From assembly GCA_017590115.1 (NCBI GenBank), contig JAGGNK010008337.1, positions 4,827,609-4,891,608 of the forward strand: a stretch of DNA of 64,000 nucleotides. The letters run 5' to 3'. Source of the stretch: Montifringilla adamsi. Lineage: Eukaryota; Chordata; Aves; Passeriformes; Passeridae. Positions 21,301 through 32,945 of the stretch are shown here, one piece after another; within the stretch, counting starts at the first letter, position 1; every line of letters begins with the position of its first letter. The position numbers and the translations under genes were made by a program. The notes under the pieces are model-generated. The model was given only the letters and a program-made list of their open reading frames with translations. It was not told the DNA's origin and ran no database searches.

Positions 21301-24300
21301 ACTCGGAGCCAGAACTGACAGGGAAATTTATAGCCTGTATTCCATAGGAGATCAGTCTGGAATGCTACGGATTTGGAAATAAAGATTGGGAAATCAGGCA
21401 GGGGACAGCTCCGAGGAAAGGCGGTGCCAGCACTGCACATTCCTAAAATCATCGGCTGAGCCATGGGATGCCACTTTTCCATCTCTTCCTGTTAAAAATC
21501 CTGGAGATGGTGCCTGGTTCCAAGGAGTCATTCAAAGCAAACAAACCTGGTTAGCTGCTGGGAATTCCCATACCCAGGGTAACACAGTGGGAAGAGGAGC
21601 CATGGGTGCTGTGGCAATGCCAGCAACAAACCAACCAATCCCATTTAATTGGGATCAAATCCATCCCATCTCATCTCTTTTCCCTCTGTTTCTTTGCAGC
21701 AGGATGAGAATGACATTCCCATTTTTTTCCAAGTTGCCCCACTTCCAGTTCATGCTTCCCACTTCCCTAGGGATAATATCCAGCTTTGGCTGTCCTGTCA
21801 GGGTATCCCAATAGCTGCCTGATAAGGCTTTTCCAACTTTTCCAGGGAATTTTGGGAATACCACACCAAACCTGGGGTGTTTAATCAGGAAATGAATTGG
21901 CTCCAGCAGGATGAATTAATGGGAAGCTTGGCCTTGGCATAGCACATTCCTTGGGAAAAAGAGATCTCCTGGAGCTGAAGGTATCCAGCTTGGATTTAAG
22001 TTGGAGCCCTCAGAAAATCCTAGCAGGATTTGGGAATGGGCTCAGCCTTTAGGAACAGGCTCCTGGTTTTTTGCCATGGATTTTTCCTTCAATCTTGTGC
22101 ATCCAGTGTCTCATTCCCTGCAAAACCAGGGAGGAGGGAATGTTTGCCCAGTGAGGTCAGTGGAAAGCTGCCTCCAGCTGGGATCAGGCCTGCAGGTGGC
22201 CGGGAGGGACAAGAATCCAAGGATTTTATGCCTTTGGAAACATCATCTCTGCTCGGAGCATCCCGGGTTCCTCCCCACCTTTCTCCCGCCGCTCCTTTCA
22301 GGATAACAATGGCAGGATCCAGATGCTTATCCGCAGGGCTCTTCCCATTTCCACGCTGGCCTTCACCAAATTCCATGGGGAGGTCCGGAAACAGCCATAG
22401 ATAACCCGGCAAGCTGGGCCTGCTCCCGGGAAAGGTAAAACCCTTGGAATTACAGCAGGGCAGGGAGCACCTGGAACACGATCCCTAATTCCTTTCCAAC
22501 ATGAGAATGTGACCATAATTAACCAGTGAAATCCCATCTCGGGAGCTGGAGAATGGATCTCAATCCATGTTTTTTGTGGCTGTTTCCATTTTCCCAGTGC
22601 TGCACCAAAGCCCCAGAATTCCCTTTGCTCCATCCATTCCTTTTCCATAGGCAAATCCAGCACTGTATGCCCACAGCCATGGCATGGAGGAGGATCCTGT
22701 GGAAACACCAATAAATAATGCTGGAAAAGAGGGAAAATTCCTTTTAAATATCTAAGGAAGCATTTTCTTCCCTATTTTCAGGGTAAAAACAAAACACCTT
22801 GGATCTGGGTGTGGAGTCAAGGAAAGATTTTTCCTCCAGCTGTGATTCCCTGCCTAGCAGCCCAGGGAATTTTCACTTCGTATTCCCTTTTTTTTTTTCC
22901 TCCTTGCTGAGGCAGGGAAATTCCAGCTGAGGCAGTGCCAGCTCCGGCACATCCCTTGGCAGTAGCACCCACCTCCTGTGGAGCCGCGATAAGGAGGGAA
23001 AAGAGCAGCCTTGGGACACGTTCTCCAGCCAGAAAACTCTGCCCAGCCTTCCCAGCCCTTATCTTTATTGCCCACATTCCTAACAATCCCAAGTTTTATT
23101 TACGGAGCTCTCATCCCCAAGGTTATGAGAAGCTCTGGTGCATCCATGGGCTGGATCCAAGGTGAGGATTGACAGCAGTGCAATTCCAGCAAAAATCATA
23201 GCATTGATCCTCTCTGCTCTGAAGGCAGAAGCTCGGAGCCTCTGGAAAAGTGCTGATGTTTTCCTTCCTTGCTGGGACCCTCCCAGCAGGAAATCGGGCA
23301 TTGTACTGGGAGCGCTGAGTTTTCCGGACAAATCCTGCCAGGATCTGTGTCCTGCTCTGCCGTGGGCTGGGAGCTCTTGCATTAGCCATGGAGTGACGCC
23401 CTCGCTTCCCAAAGCAGCTCCAAGAAAACCTTGGGATGGGGTTTAGAACCCGGTTTAAGGCAGGGATTTGATCCCTAAATTCTGTTAATCCAGCCTCTGT
23501 TATAATGGAGCGAATCCAAAGGGAGCTGCAGGTCCTGCCCCAGCGGTGGTGACCTCTGGCCAGAATCCAGTCTGGGATTCTGAAATTCTGGGAAGATCTG
23601 GGGACATTTCCCTGGGCCACTGAGCCCCATTCCAACACCAGAGGGATTGGGAACACATTTGGGATTGAATCCCAGCCACTTCCCAGCTTCCCAGCTCACT
23701 CCCAACTTGGCAACTCCAAATATCCCAGGGTCAGGAGCAGGGATTGATTCCCACATAAATCACTAGCACAGAGCAAAGGCCATCCCATTCCAGGAAAACC
23801 CGAGATCCTGGTGATGCTGCAAAAAGGGCAGGATTTGCTTCCCAGAGTCCAAGTAAGGAATTAAAACCTTGCTTGACTTTTCCCAGGAATTGTAGAGCTG
23901 GTTTTGCTTTTCCCTTTTCCCAAGCTTCCCAATTCCCTAACAGTTGCTTAGCCCTGTTATCCCTGGCTCCAGCTTTTGGGATCCCATTTTTTCAAGCCCT
24001 CCATCAGTTTTCCAGTGAAGTTGATAGGAGATTATTCCTCAATCCCATTAAAAAGTAGGCAAGCACCCCCGGATCCCCCCGTCAGCCCCCGGATGCGGAG
24101 CCAGCAGCTCCTGCCTTCCTCCCATTGAATTCCCAAGCAGCCCCATTTCCTTGGATAAATAGGAGTGGGAAGAGGGAAAAGAGTTGAAAAGGACAAAACC
24201 AAAGGGAAGAAAGCTTGGAGCAACACAGAAAAGGAAAAGCAGCTTGGAATTGCTCTGGAAATCCCACCAGGCTTTGCTCAGGACTGGGAATCTTTCCCAT

Positions 24301-26424
24301 GAAAAAAAGGAATTTTGGTGTTTTTCCCAATCCACACCATGGAATTGGTGCACCAACAGCTGGGAACAGCAGAGGGCTTTTCTTCCCTCCTGTTTGCCAT
24401 GGATTTTCAATCCATCTATTCCACACAAACTGTGGGAACTGAGGTCAAACCTGCCTGGGCTTGAAGAGGGTTAAATGGGAATTCTGTCATTCCCAGCAGC
24501 TCCCAGAAGGAGGTGGGATACTTCTGATCCTGCCGCAGGGATTCTCCCATGGGAATTCCAGGCTCACACATCCCAGTGGGCTCCGAGGCTCGGCCTTGGA
24601 TATGGAACAGGGATCCTAGCTCAGGATTTAGGGAAGCACCTTGTAGGACTTGGGTTAAAACCACTCAAATTCCTTGTTCCTGGATTCTCCCAAGGATCTG
24701 GAAGGGAAGGAGCCAGCCTGGGATAGCTGTCCCAGGAGCCACATGAGTCCCATGCCAGTTTTTCCTCCAAAATTCCAACTTTGGAATGTGCCAACAGCAT
24801 TTTTTAGCTTTAGTTGCCTTGGGGCTCTGAGGTCAGGGATGGGGCAGTTTTCCAAGGATTTATCCACATCCAAAGAAGTTGGAAACTTGGGATCTTCAAG
24901 GCAAAACCCAAAGTATCAGCGATTCCAGGGAAATATTTCCTTCTTTTGGCCGAGGTGGGAACAGGAATTTTATTCCCACTTAAATCCTGTTAAACTGAAC
25001 ACACACGGAGATGGAAAAGAAGGATCCTGGGATTTTTAGGGATTTAGGAAGTGGATCAGAGCTAGACCTGGCTCTGCAGAGCAGGGAATGCCCAGGAATT
25101 CCTGGCAATGGGATCTGCATCATCCCACATCTCAAGTGGGAAAACAGCAGCATCCAAGGCCTGATTCCCATGGGATGGGAGCTAAAAAAATAGGGAATGG
25201 TTATTCCAATCCATGTGCTGAACTTGGGATATAAATTTTGGGGTGGAAACAGAGCTTTCCTGGTTCCAGGATGTCGGGAATGAAGCCTGGCCCAGTTTTT
25301 CCTACTGTAAGTGGGACTTCCAGCTGAACCCTGGGCCTTGGAAAAAAAATCCATCAAAAAGTAGGAATGGGCTCCCACTTTGGCTCCCCTTGGCTTTGGT
25401 TTATACTTGGATGTGGGATGAGGTTTCTGTGGAATAATGTTCCCAAAGGATAATTCCGTGGCGATCCTGTGTTCTGCTGATTTTGATGGGAATAAAATTC
25501 CAGCAGCACTTCCCAGCTGGTTCTCCAGGCATCCTGAGCTCCCTGGAAACACCTGGAGCAGCTGCTTGAAAAAAGATGGATACATGAGCAAATCCCACTT
25601 CCCTGCCTGTGGAATTGCTCCCAGTCCAAAGCATCTCATTCCCTGTGGAAGCACATCCCTAAAGTAATGGAATCCCTGAAATTCCTTCTGAGTTTGCAAA
25701 GGAATGGGAATAAGGGGGGAAAATATGGAACTGAGAATACCACACTATTCCTGGTTAGAAAAGGTACCCAGAGTCAGCATCCAATGGGGAAACAAAACGA
25801 ACTGGGATAATCTTTCAATCCAACAACAAAATTCCAGTGGGAATATCCCATTTTTCTCACCTCCCAGCCACAAACTCCATCATCAGAAAGGAAAACATCC
25901 TGATTTTCCCCTCAGGATCCCCATCCTATCCCTGGAATTATGAGTGCTACCCCATTCCCAGGGCAAATCCAAGGCCCTGCCAGAGTCTGTCTCTCTTCCT
26001 CCCCCTCTCCAAGGCGGAAGATTTGCGGGATAGAAGGAAAAACCTGGAAGAGCCCAGTGTGGGAAGCAGGAATGGTGATGCTGCTGGTGGGAGCAATCCT
26101 GGCTCCTGCCAGGAATGACCTCGATGTTTTCATGTGCTTCGAGCCATTTTCCTGCCTTTTTATTTTTTTTTTTAAAGGAATATTTGAACTTTCAGCTCCA
26201 CTCCCTTCTGGATTTCAGGATCTGTCCTTGGATGGGGAGAGGGGCTGGAGCAGCCAGCCTGAATGTGGGGGGCTCTGGATTTCCCAGTAGATGCCAATAT
26301 TTATAATTCCCTTTTTTTAAATGGAATTTGTTCTGTGACATGATCCAGCAAAGGAATCCCACATTCCAAACAGGATCATCTACGGGCAGATGATTCTGGA
26401 AAGATTAGGAGCAGGAGAACAATA

Positions 26425-26482
26425 ATCCCAGGCTGGACTGGGTTGGGAATGACCTTAAAGCCCATCTCATTCCAACCCCTTT
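26425..26482 (-). mobile_element. Short CR1 LINE scrap
   Basis: GGTTGGGAATGACCTTAAAGCCCATCTCATTCCAACCCC resembles only the terminal part of CR1 in reverse orientation. Confidence 0.6.
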
Positions 26483-27671
26483 GGAAAACAAGGAATTGAG
26501 CAGGAATTATCCTGCTTCCACTGCAGGTTGGATTTCCCCCTTTGTGGAGCCGTATCCCGGTTTTTTTGGGATTTCTTCACTTTTATCCCCCTCTCTGAGC
26601 CCATCCACGCTGCTGCCATGATCCCGGGAAAGCTGGGCAGGGTCTGGAGGAGCCGCTCATCCCTTTGGAGAATCCCACCCTGCTTTTCCTTCCAGTTGTT
26701 GCCGCCCTGCCCGGACAACACCCGGCGCTTCCCGAGCCTCGGGTGTGTTTCCAACCCTGCCTTTCCCTTCACATTCCAGAGCCACCTCCTTCCCGGGATT
26801 TGGCACGTCAACGGGAAAAGCGATTCGGCGCAGCTGGGCTGGGACGGCGTTAAAAAAGCAGGAGGAAAATGGGAAAACAGGGAACAATCCAGCTGAGGGT
26901 GTTGGAAACTCTGGGATTGTGCCAGGGCTGAGTCATTCCCGGCCCTCCCAGTCCCTCCGACCAGGAATGACATTTGGGAATGGCAACAAATCCCGATTGG
27001 CTCAGCGCAAGGTGGAGCTGGAGCAGCCGGAGCCAGCCCAGCTTTAACCCCATCCTTGGTTTTTGCTGCTTGCGGGAATTTGGGAAGGACTAGAAGCCTG
27101 GATTGTGCCACAAATGTGGAAATTCCAACTGGAGGGGGAGGGAAAACAGGCAGGGGATTCTGTGGGATGAGCAAACAGCCTCCAAAGGGGGAAATCAATA
27201 TTTCATAAGAGAGCCCAGTGCTTCCCTGCCTCTGCTCCAGGAAAAAAAAAAAAAAAAAGGATCTATGGATACACCTTCCTTGATCCAAGCGTGGGATGTC
27301 CTACACATCCCAAAGAAAAATGGGATCACCCAAATCCTCCATCCCGGATCCCAGTGCCTTTTCCAGACCTGCCTGTCTCCATTGCTGGGATCACGAGACT
27401 GGGTCTTAAACTGCTTCCTTTGGATTTCCCCCTCTGGCACTACACGGGAATAGAAGGATCACCTTGGATCCCCTGATCTTGATTTTAGGTGGAAATTGGG
27501 AATTCTGTTCCCCAGAGCTCCTGTGGAGAGAGAAGACCTGTTTTCAATGGGGAAAAAAGTGTGAGACAGAGGGGGAAAAAAGAAGGAATCAACTCCTCAT
27601 GAATCCCCTGGAATGCTTCCTTCCCGTGGTAATTCCATGTTTATTCAGGCAGCATCTGCCTATGGATACAC

Positions 27672-27674
27672 ATT

Positions 27675-27705
<31 letters not shown>

Positions 27706-27722
27706 ATAGTATTATTATTATT
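27672..27722. repeat. (ATT)n microsatellite
   Basis: An imperfect run of ATT trinucleotides of about 50 bases with AGT/AAT interruptions. Confidence 0.9.
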
Positions 27723-29364
27723 TTCTGTATTTGTTGGTTGCTTATTTTTAGAAATTTATTCCTTCATTATTCCACCTGGAAAACTGATCCTGCCACCAAA
27801 TGGGATGAGCTAAAAATGGGAATGCCTAGAAGAAAATCCCAATTTATGCCAAAAAAATCTCCCAAATATCCTAAAGATGTTCCCTCTTGCCTCCAGCTTC
27901 CCACAAGGAACAGACAGAAATCCCAGTAATCCCAGAAAAACCACACAGGAATTCCCCATCCTTAGCGATTTCTCCACTTTCTTTATATTTTGGGGCTGAA
28001 TTTTTCCCAATTTTCCTTTCCTTAGGCAATCCCTGTTTGGGGAGGTGAGTTGGAATTCTCTCAGGGACAGAAGGAGCTGCCAAATTCCCTGATGGCTCAC
28101 CCTGGGTAACCAGGAAATTTGGGAATAAGAAGGAATTTTGCAGAGCTGCAGCATTTCCCCCGCTCTGGCTGGTCTGAGCTCCAAATCCCAGTGCAGCCCC
28201 TCCGGATGGGTTGGATTGTTTGGAGACATCCCAGAGTTTATTTGTGTGTGCACTCTCCAGGTGTCCTGGTGGCATTCCAACATTAATATCCCCAAGTCTT
28301 CCACTGAAATGAAATCAGGGAATTTAGGTTGGGATTTAATCTCCGTCCTCTCCTTCACCTTCCCCCCTTCTATTCCAGAGCTCCCCCAGAAATATTCCTT
28401 GGAGAATATCCTGGTGGGAGGAGAGATCCATCCCCATGGAAGCCTCTGATTGAATTCCTGTTTTTTCCTAAACTGGCTCCATCTGGAGGAGAGGTTGTTC
28501 CCGCCCCACATTTCCACCCTGGACCACCCAGGACAATCCAGTCAGCAATTCCAGGGCTCCGAACACATGAAAAATTCAAGAACAATAAAAAATCCCTCAG
28601 ATAACAAAGGAAGAGGGAAAACATCCCTTGGAGTGAGGGTTTTCCCCAGGGTGATTGTCCTGTTCCCTCCGGGATCTGAGGAGCTTTTCCTTCTTGATGG
28701 AAGGCTTCCAGAGGCATGATTCCCACTTTTCCAGCTGCTATCCAGCCTAATATTCCAGCTGTGCTCCACTCCTTCCATTTCCAGGAGGAAAGGGTTTGGG
28801 AAGAGTGCTCCATTTCTATCCCAAAGAAATTTCCAAGCATGGATCTGCTGGGGGTCAGTGGGATTTCTCCTCCCTGGAATTGGGGCAACTGCTTCCAAAT
28901 GGAAACTGAAATGGAATTCCTGGTTTTAAACACAAAGTGGGCTGGAAAAATGGGACAAAACTCAGGGATTATGTCCTGACTTGGCATCCAGCAAATTCCT
29001 TGGAGCTGCTCAAAACACCCGGAGTAGCTCCCTCCCAGCTGGCAGAGACCCCATGGAGCTCCTGGAATATTGTCTTGGATTTTATCTGCAGAGATACAGA
29101 ATTCCTGGATTTGCTCCAGGTTGTTTTGAACACCCCCCCTCCTCCAGCTTTAGCCTGGAAGCTGCTCCAACACTGGAAAAACATGGACAGGATAAAGGGA
29201 GGAAAGGATCAAGAATGCCAGTGTGGAATCTGGACTCCAAGGAACAAAATCCCTGCTTCCATGAAAAGGAGGGAGATGCCTGGAAGGAACGGGATAATTT
29301 GGGATGGGAACTGCTCCTTCCTTTCTTTGTTTCCATCTAGGTGGGCATTCGGCCACTCCATGAG

Positions 29365-29895
29365 AAAAATCATGGAATGGTTTCAGTTGGAAGGGATCTT
29401 AATTCCTCTTCTCATTCCATGGGCAGGGACACCTCCCACTATTCCAGGGTGCTTCAAGCTGCCCTTGGACACTTCCAGGGATGGAGCAGCCACAGCTTCT
29501 CTGGGAATCTGTGCCAGGGCCTCACCACCCTCCCAGGGAAGGATTTATTCCCAATATTCCATATAAACCTGCTCCCCGCCAGCAGGAAGCCATTCCCCTT
29601 CTTCTGTCACTGCATCCCTTGGGAATAATCTCTCCCAGTTTCCCTCCTTTGCTCCTTCAGGTCCTGGGATGCCACAACTGGATTATCCTGCAGCTCCTCT
29701 TTGCCAGGCAAAGAGCAATTCCAATTCTCCCAGTTTTTCCTTCTGGCAGAGCTGCTCCATCCCTCTGATGATCCCAGTGCCTCCTCTGGATTTGCTCCAA
29801 CACCTCCACGTCCTTCCTGTGCTGGGAGCCAGACCTGGATGCAGAATTCCAGGTGGGACTTCCCTGGAGCCGAGGAGAAGGGATGTGAAAACCTA
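29365..29895 (-). mobile_element. CR1 LINE fragment (longest in window)
   Basis: About 530 bases of reverse CR1: TGGTTTCAGTTGGAAGGGAT, CCATGGGCAGGGACACCTCC, CTTCAGGTCCTGGGATGCCA, CTCTGGATTTGCTCCAACAC and GGATGCAGAATTCCAGGTGG. No intact reverse-transcriptase frame remains. Confidence 0.9.
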
Positions 29896-32099
29896 AACAA
29901 AGCAATTCCTTTTCCTGGCACTTGGAATTCTCTTCCCATTAAACCCCTTCTAATCCCTGCTCCTCTACATTGCCCAAATTCCCAAAATTTCATGTAACAG
30001 GAGCTCCCCTATTCCAACAACCTTCCCAGTTCTTCCCAACCCCAGCTTCGTGTCCTTGTGATGTCTCCAGAGGGAGCCGAGTTCCTCCAATTCTTTTCCC
30101 AGCACAGGTGTCCCCCCCTCCGGTTCCATTGTCCCTCTTCCCAGTCCTGGGATTTGCCGCCGCTGACGTCACACATTCCACGCCCTTTTCCTTCTTTAAC
30201 CTCTGAGTGACATTTTAAAACCAATTCCTTAATTTTCAGCAATTCCCGATTTTTTAATTGGTTTTAATTAATCGCATTGGATATTCCCTTTGGTGGGAAT
30301 TCCGCTCTCCAGGAGATCGTGGGGATTGGATTCCTATGGAAAATGGAGGATTATGGATGTGTTCAGCAAAGGGGGTTGGGAGAGAAAATCCTCTTAAAGT
30401 TTGGAGCCAGGACTTGGATTTTCAATGGGAACATCCAAGAAAATTTAAGGAGTGTGGAATATTCAATAAAAAACAAAGAAGCACCAAAAATTTCGCAAAA
30501 TATTCCCACATAAACTTGGAACATGGAGATCTTCCTAAAAGTGATGGGAGGGAGCTTTCCTATCCATGAAACTCTTGGAAAGAGGGATAAATGAGTTTTT
30601 AGTTTTTTGGGTGGTTTTTTTTTTTGGGGTTTTTTTTGGGTTTTTTTTTTGTTTTTGTTTTTTTTTTTTGGTTTGGTTTGGTTTTTTTTTTAGCCCCTGG
30701 GAAAGGTTTTTAGCTTTATTTCTGCAACTATTCCATGAATTTTACATGGTTTTGAATAAGAAGTTTTTTCCTGGGACAGGATTCCTGATTGGACATCCTA
30801 CACATCCTAAGAAAGAACATTCCCATCAATTCTTTGATTATGCTGGAATGACTTTTAATATTTAAATGATATTTAAATATTTTGGGCTTTTCCCCAGTTT
30901 GGGAATATCCAGAGGAGCTTTAGTTTAAAATTCACAGATTTTGTCCAGGAAAACTTGGTTGGATAAAAAAGGCCAGGTTGGGTTGTGGAAAGAAGTTGTT
31001 GGTTGGAAAATTGTGGGATCAGCCAGGCAAACAAACCATGATCCATGTTTTTCCAACAGCGGAGCTGTGTCCTGGGCTGGCAGCAGGGAACTGCTTCTGT
31101 GCTGAGCTCTCTTATTCCAAGTCCAAAAATACTCCCCCCTTTCCTGGAATTCTAGATAAATCCAATTAGAAACAGCATCCAGGTGGGGCTTCTCCCTCCC
31201 TGTTTTTTTGGAAGTTGTTTTCCCACAATGCTCTGGTTTGGGAGCGTTGGCTGTGGCTCCCTGAACCTTCACTCGGATGGGAGATTCCAGAAGATATCCC
31301 AGCAGTCAGGGCTTTCCCAGGAATGCTGTGCATGAGCCGGGCTGGGAATAATCCACAGTTTTAATTGGGATTTTTGGCAGCTTTTTTATTTAGGAGGGAA
31401 GTGAAGGAGCAGATTCCTGGTTTTAATTTCTCTGCTGGATCATGGCCATTCCCTCAAGAATTCCAAACCCACCTAACCCAAGAAATCCTCAAGTGAGCAG
31501 TGGATCCATGGCTGTGCCAAGCAGGAAAAGACCCCCCAGACTCCCAGGGTTAAATCCTGAATCGGCTGCTGCCAGAGTGACGCTTCAGGAGAAACCCTGG
31601 GAATGCAGGGAGGCAACTGGGATCAGCCCAGTTGTTACCACAGAGCATCCCGGCATCAAGGTCTGGAACAGCCCATTCCAGTGGAATTGTCCCTGCCCTG
31701 CTCATGGATGAGCTTTTCCAGCCCAAACCTGGAATTCCGTGAGGAATCCTCATCCATGGAATGCCAGGACAGTGCTGCTCGGGACGGCATCAGAGCCCGG
31801 CCGAGCTTGGCTCCATCCCGGTATTCCCAGGACCTTCCCACGACCCAGCTCCTATTTCAGGGCTCTTCCATCTATTTAAAGAAAGGGAGAAATGTGCTGG
31901 AATCTTTGCGCGTGCGCGGGAGAGGCCACGCCAAATATTCCCTCTTTTTTAGAGGCTGATATCCACGGATCCCACGGCTATTTGGCTGGGATGTTTTCCT
32001 TCCCCTTTTAGCAACACGTGCCTGAAAAATCTCGGCCCGTATTAGGGCTTGGAAAACTCAGCTGCTGCTGGAGGGAATAAATCAAATTCTTGGAGGGAG

Positions 32100-32118
32100 A
32101 AAAAAAAAAAAAAAAAAA
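32100..32118. repeat. Poly-A run
   Basis: About 19 consecutive A residues upstream of the LTR-like remnant; no other feature is attached to it. Confidence 0.8.
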
Positions 32119-32269
32119 GCAGGAACGCCACAAAAATAAAAGCATAAAAGCAGGAACGCAGCGTGTTTTACCCAAAACTTTGGGATGGGAGCGAGGAGCC
32201 GGCGGGAAAGGTGCTATAAATACACATTTTGCTGTTGGCTTTTCGCAGATATGAGGATGAGTGCCGTAC

Positions 32270-32543
32270 GTATCATGTTAAAATAACTTTGCTTTTATTT
32301 CTGCTACTAACAAAAACTTGGACACGGCAGTAGGGGTGGCTGATGTGGTTGTGAGGGAACTGTTTGGTCGGGATAACATCCAGCGAAGGCGTGATGTGGA
32401 TCCTGCTGCTGATATGCCAGCTATCAGCATCTGCCGTCTGATGGGAGCGGGGACCGAGGCCCAAAGTGGGAGTGATGAAGAGGAACCAAAAGCACAGCCA
32501 AGGGACACGCACGCTCTGAAAAGGCGGGCCCGAGGAGGGGCCG
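32270..32543 (+). other. Possible internal remnant of the same retroviral element
   Basis: Sequence left of the LTR is richer in CpG than the intergenic DNA around it. It holds a short open frame (32318-32548) whose stop falls in the first bases of the LTR. I do not recognise the product. Minus-strand frames are also open here, so coding by either strand is unproven. Confidence 0.35.
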
Positions 32544-32777
32544 TGTAAAACGCTTCCCGGGATATGGAAACTGGTTTATGGATATGCATAAGGGTCCATG
32601 AAGATGCAAAGGACTGAGGTAATGGAAAAGGTGTTTAAGGGGTATCCCCGAAGGTGAGGGGGTGCTCTTGGCTGAGTGCCAGGATGCACCCGGCCGTAAT
32701 CTTTGCTTCACTTTGTCTCCTGTTGCCCTTTATTAAACTTTTTAAATTTTCACAGGAGAGTGAACGTGTTTTTCACA
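32544..32777 (+). mobile_element. Endogenous retrovirus LTR-like element upstream of CD93
   Basis: A 234-base segment starts TGTAAAACGC and ends GTGTTTTTCACA; the ends form the imperfect TG...CA inverted repeat typical of LTRs. A purine-rich stretch (CGAGGAGGGG) lies just before it, like a polypurine tract. Inside, CCTTTATTAAACTTTTTAAA gives an ATTAAA-type poly(A) signal near the 3' end. This arrangement suggests a 3' LTR in plus orientation with some internal sequence to its left (about 32270-32543). I cannot name the family, and I found no 5' LTR. Confidence 0.6.
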
Positions 32778-32832
32778 AAGGGAAGCCGGGAAGCGCAACG
32801 AGGTGCACGCTACAGGAAGCCGCGGCCTCCGG

Positions 32833-32842
32833 TGATAAATAG
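32833..32842 (+). promoter_or_regulatory. CD93: TATA-like element upstream of CD93
   Basis: GTGATAAATAGG, about 105 bases before the CD93 start codon and 55 bases after the LTR-like element. It is the only TATA-like sequence near the start, so it is a candidate core promoter with a start site near 32865. Confidence 0.4.
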
Positions 32843-32945
32843 GAAAGCCGGGAGCACAGGATGTGTTTCGGGAGAGCTCGGCGGGACAGCGGGATGTGAC
32901 CGCCGGCGGTGACTCCGCTGGTCATTTGTCCATTTGTCCGGCGGG

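Larger units (their letters stand above)
13561..32270. other. Gene-poor interval between the GZF1-like gene and CD93
   Basis: About 18.7 kb with no reading frame that resembles a protein family I know. The human locus has NXT1 (intronless, 140 codons) between CD93 and GZF1. I looked for its sequence in all frames here and did not see it. The interval holds CR1 fragments (listed separately), simple repeats, a short repeat at 13740-13815, a CRE palindrome TGACGTCA at 30164-30171, and a T/G-rich block near 30595-30700. Confidence 0.6.

Noticed and set aside
32273..32589. Minus-strand frames with a hydrophobic N-terminus left of the LTR
   Set aside because: Could be taken for an envelope leader, but the LTR orientation is plus and no further retroviral domain follows; too weak to call.
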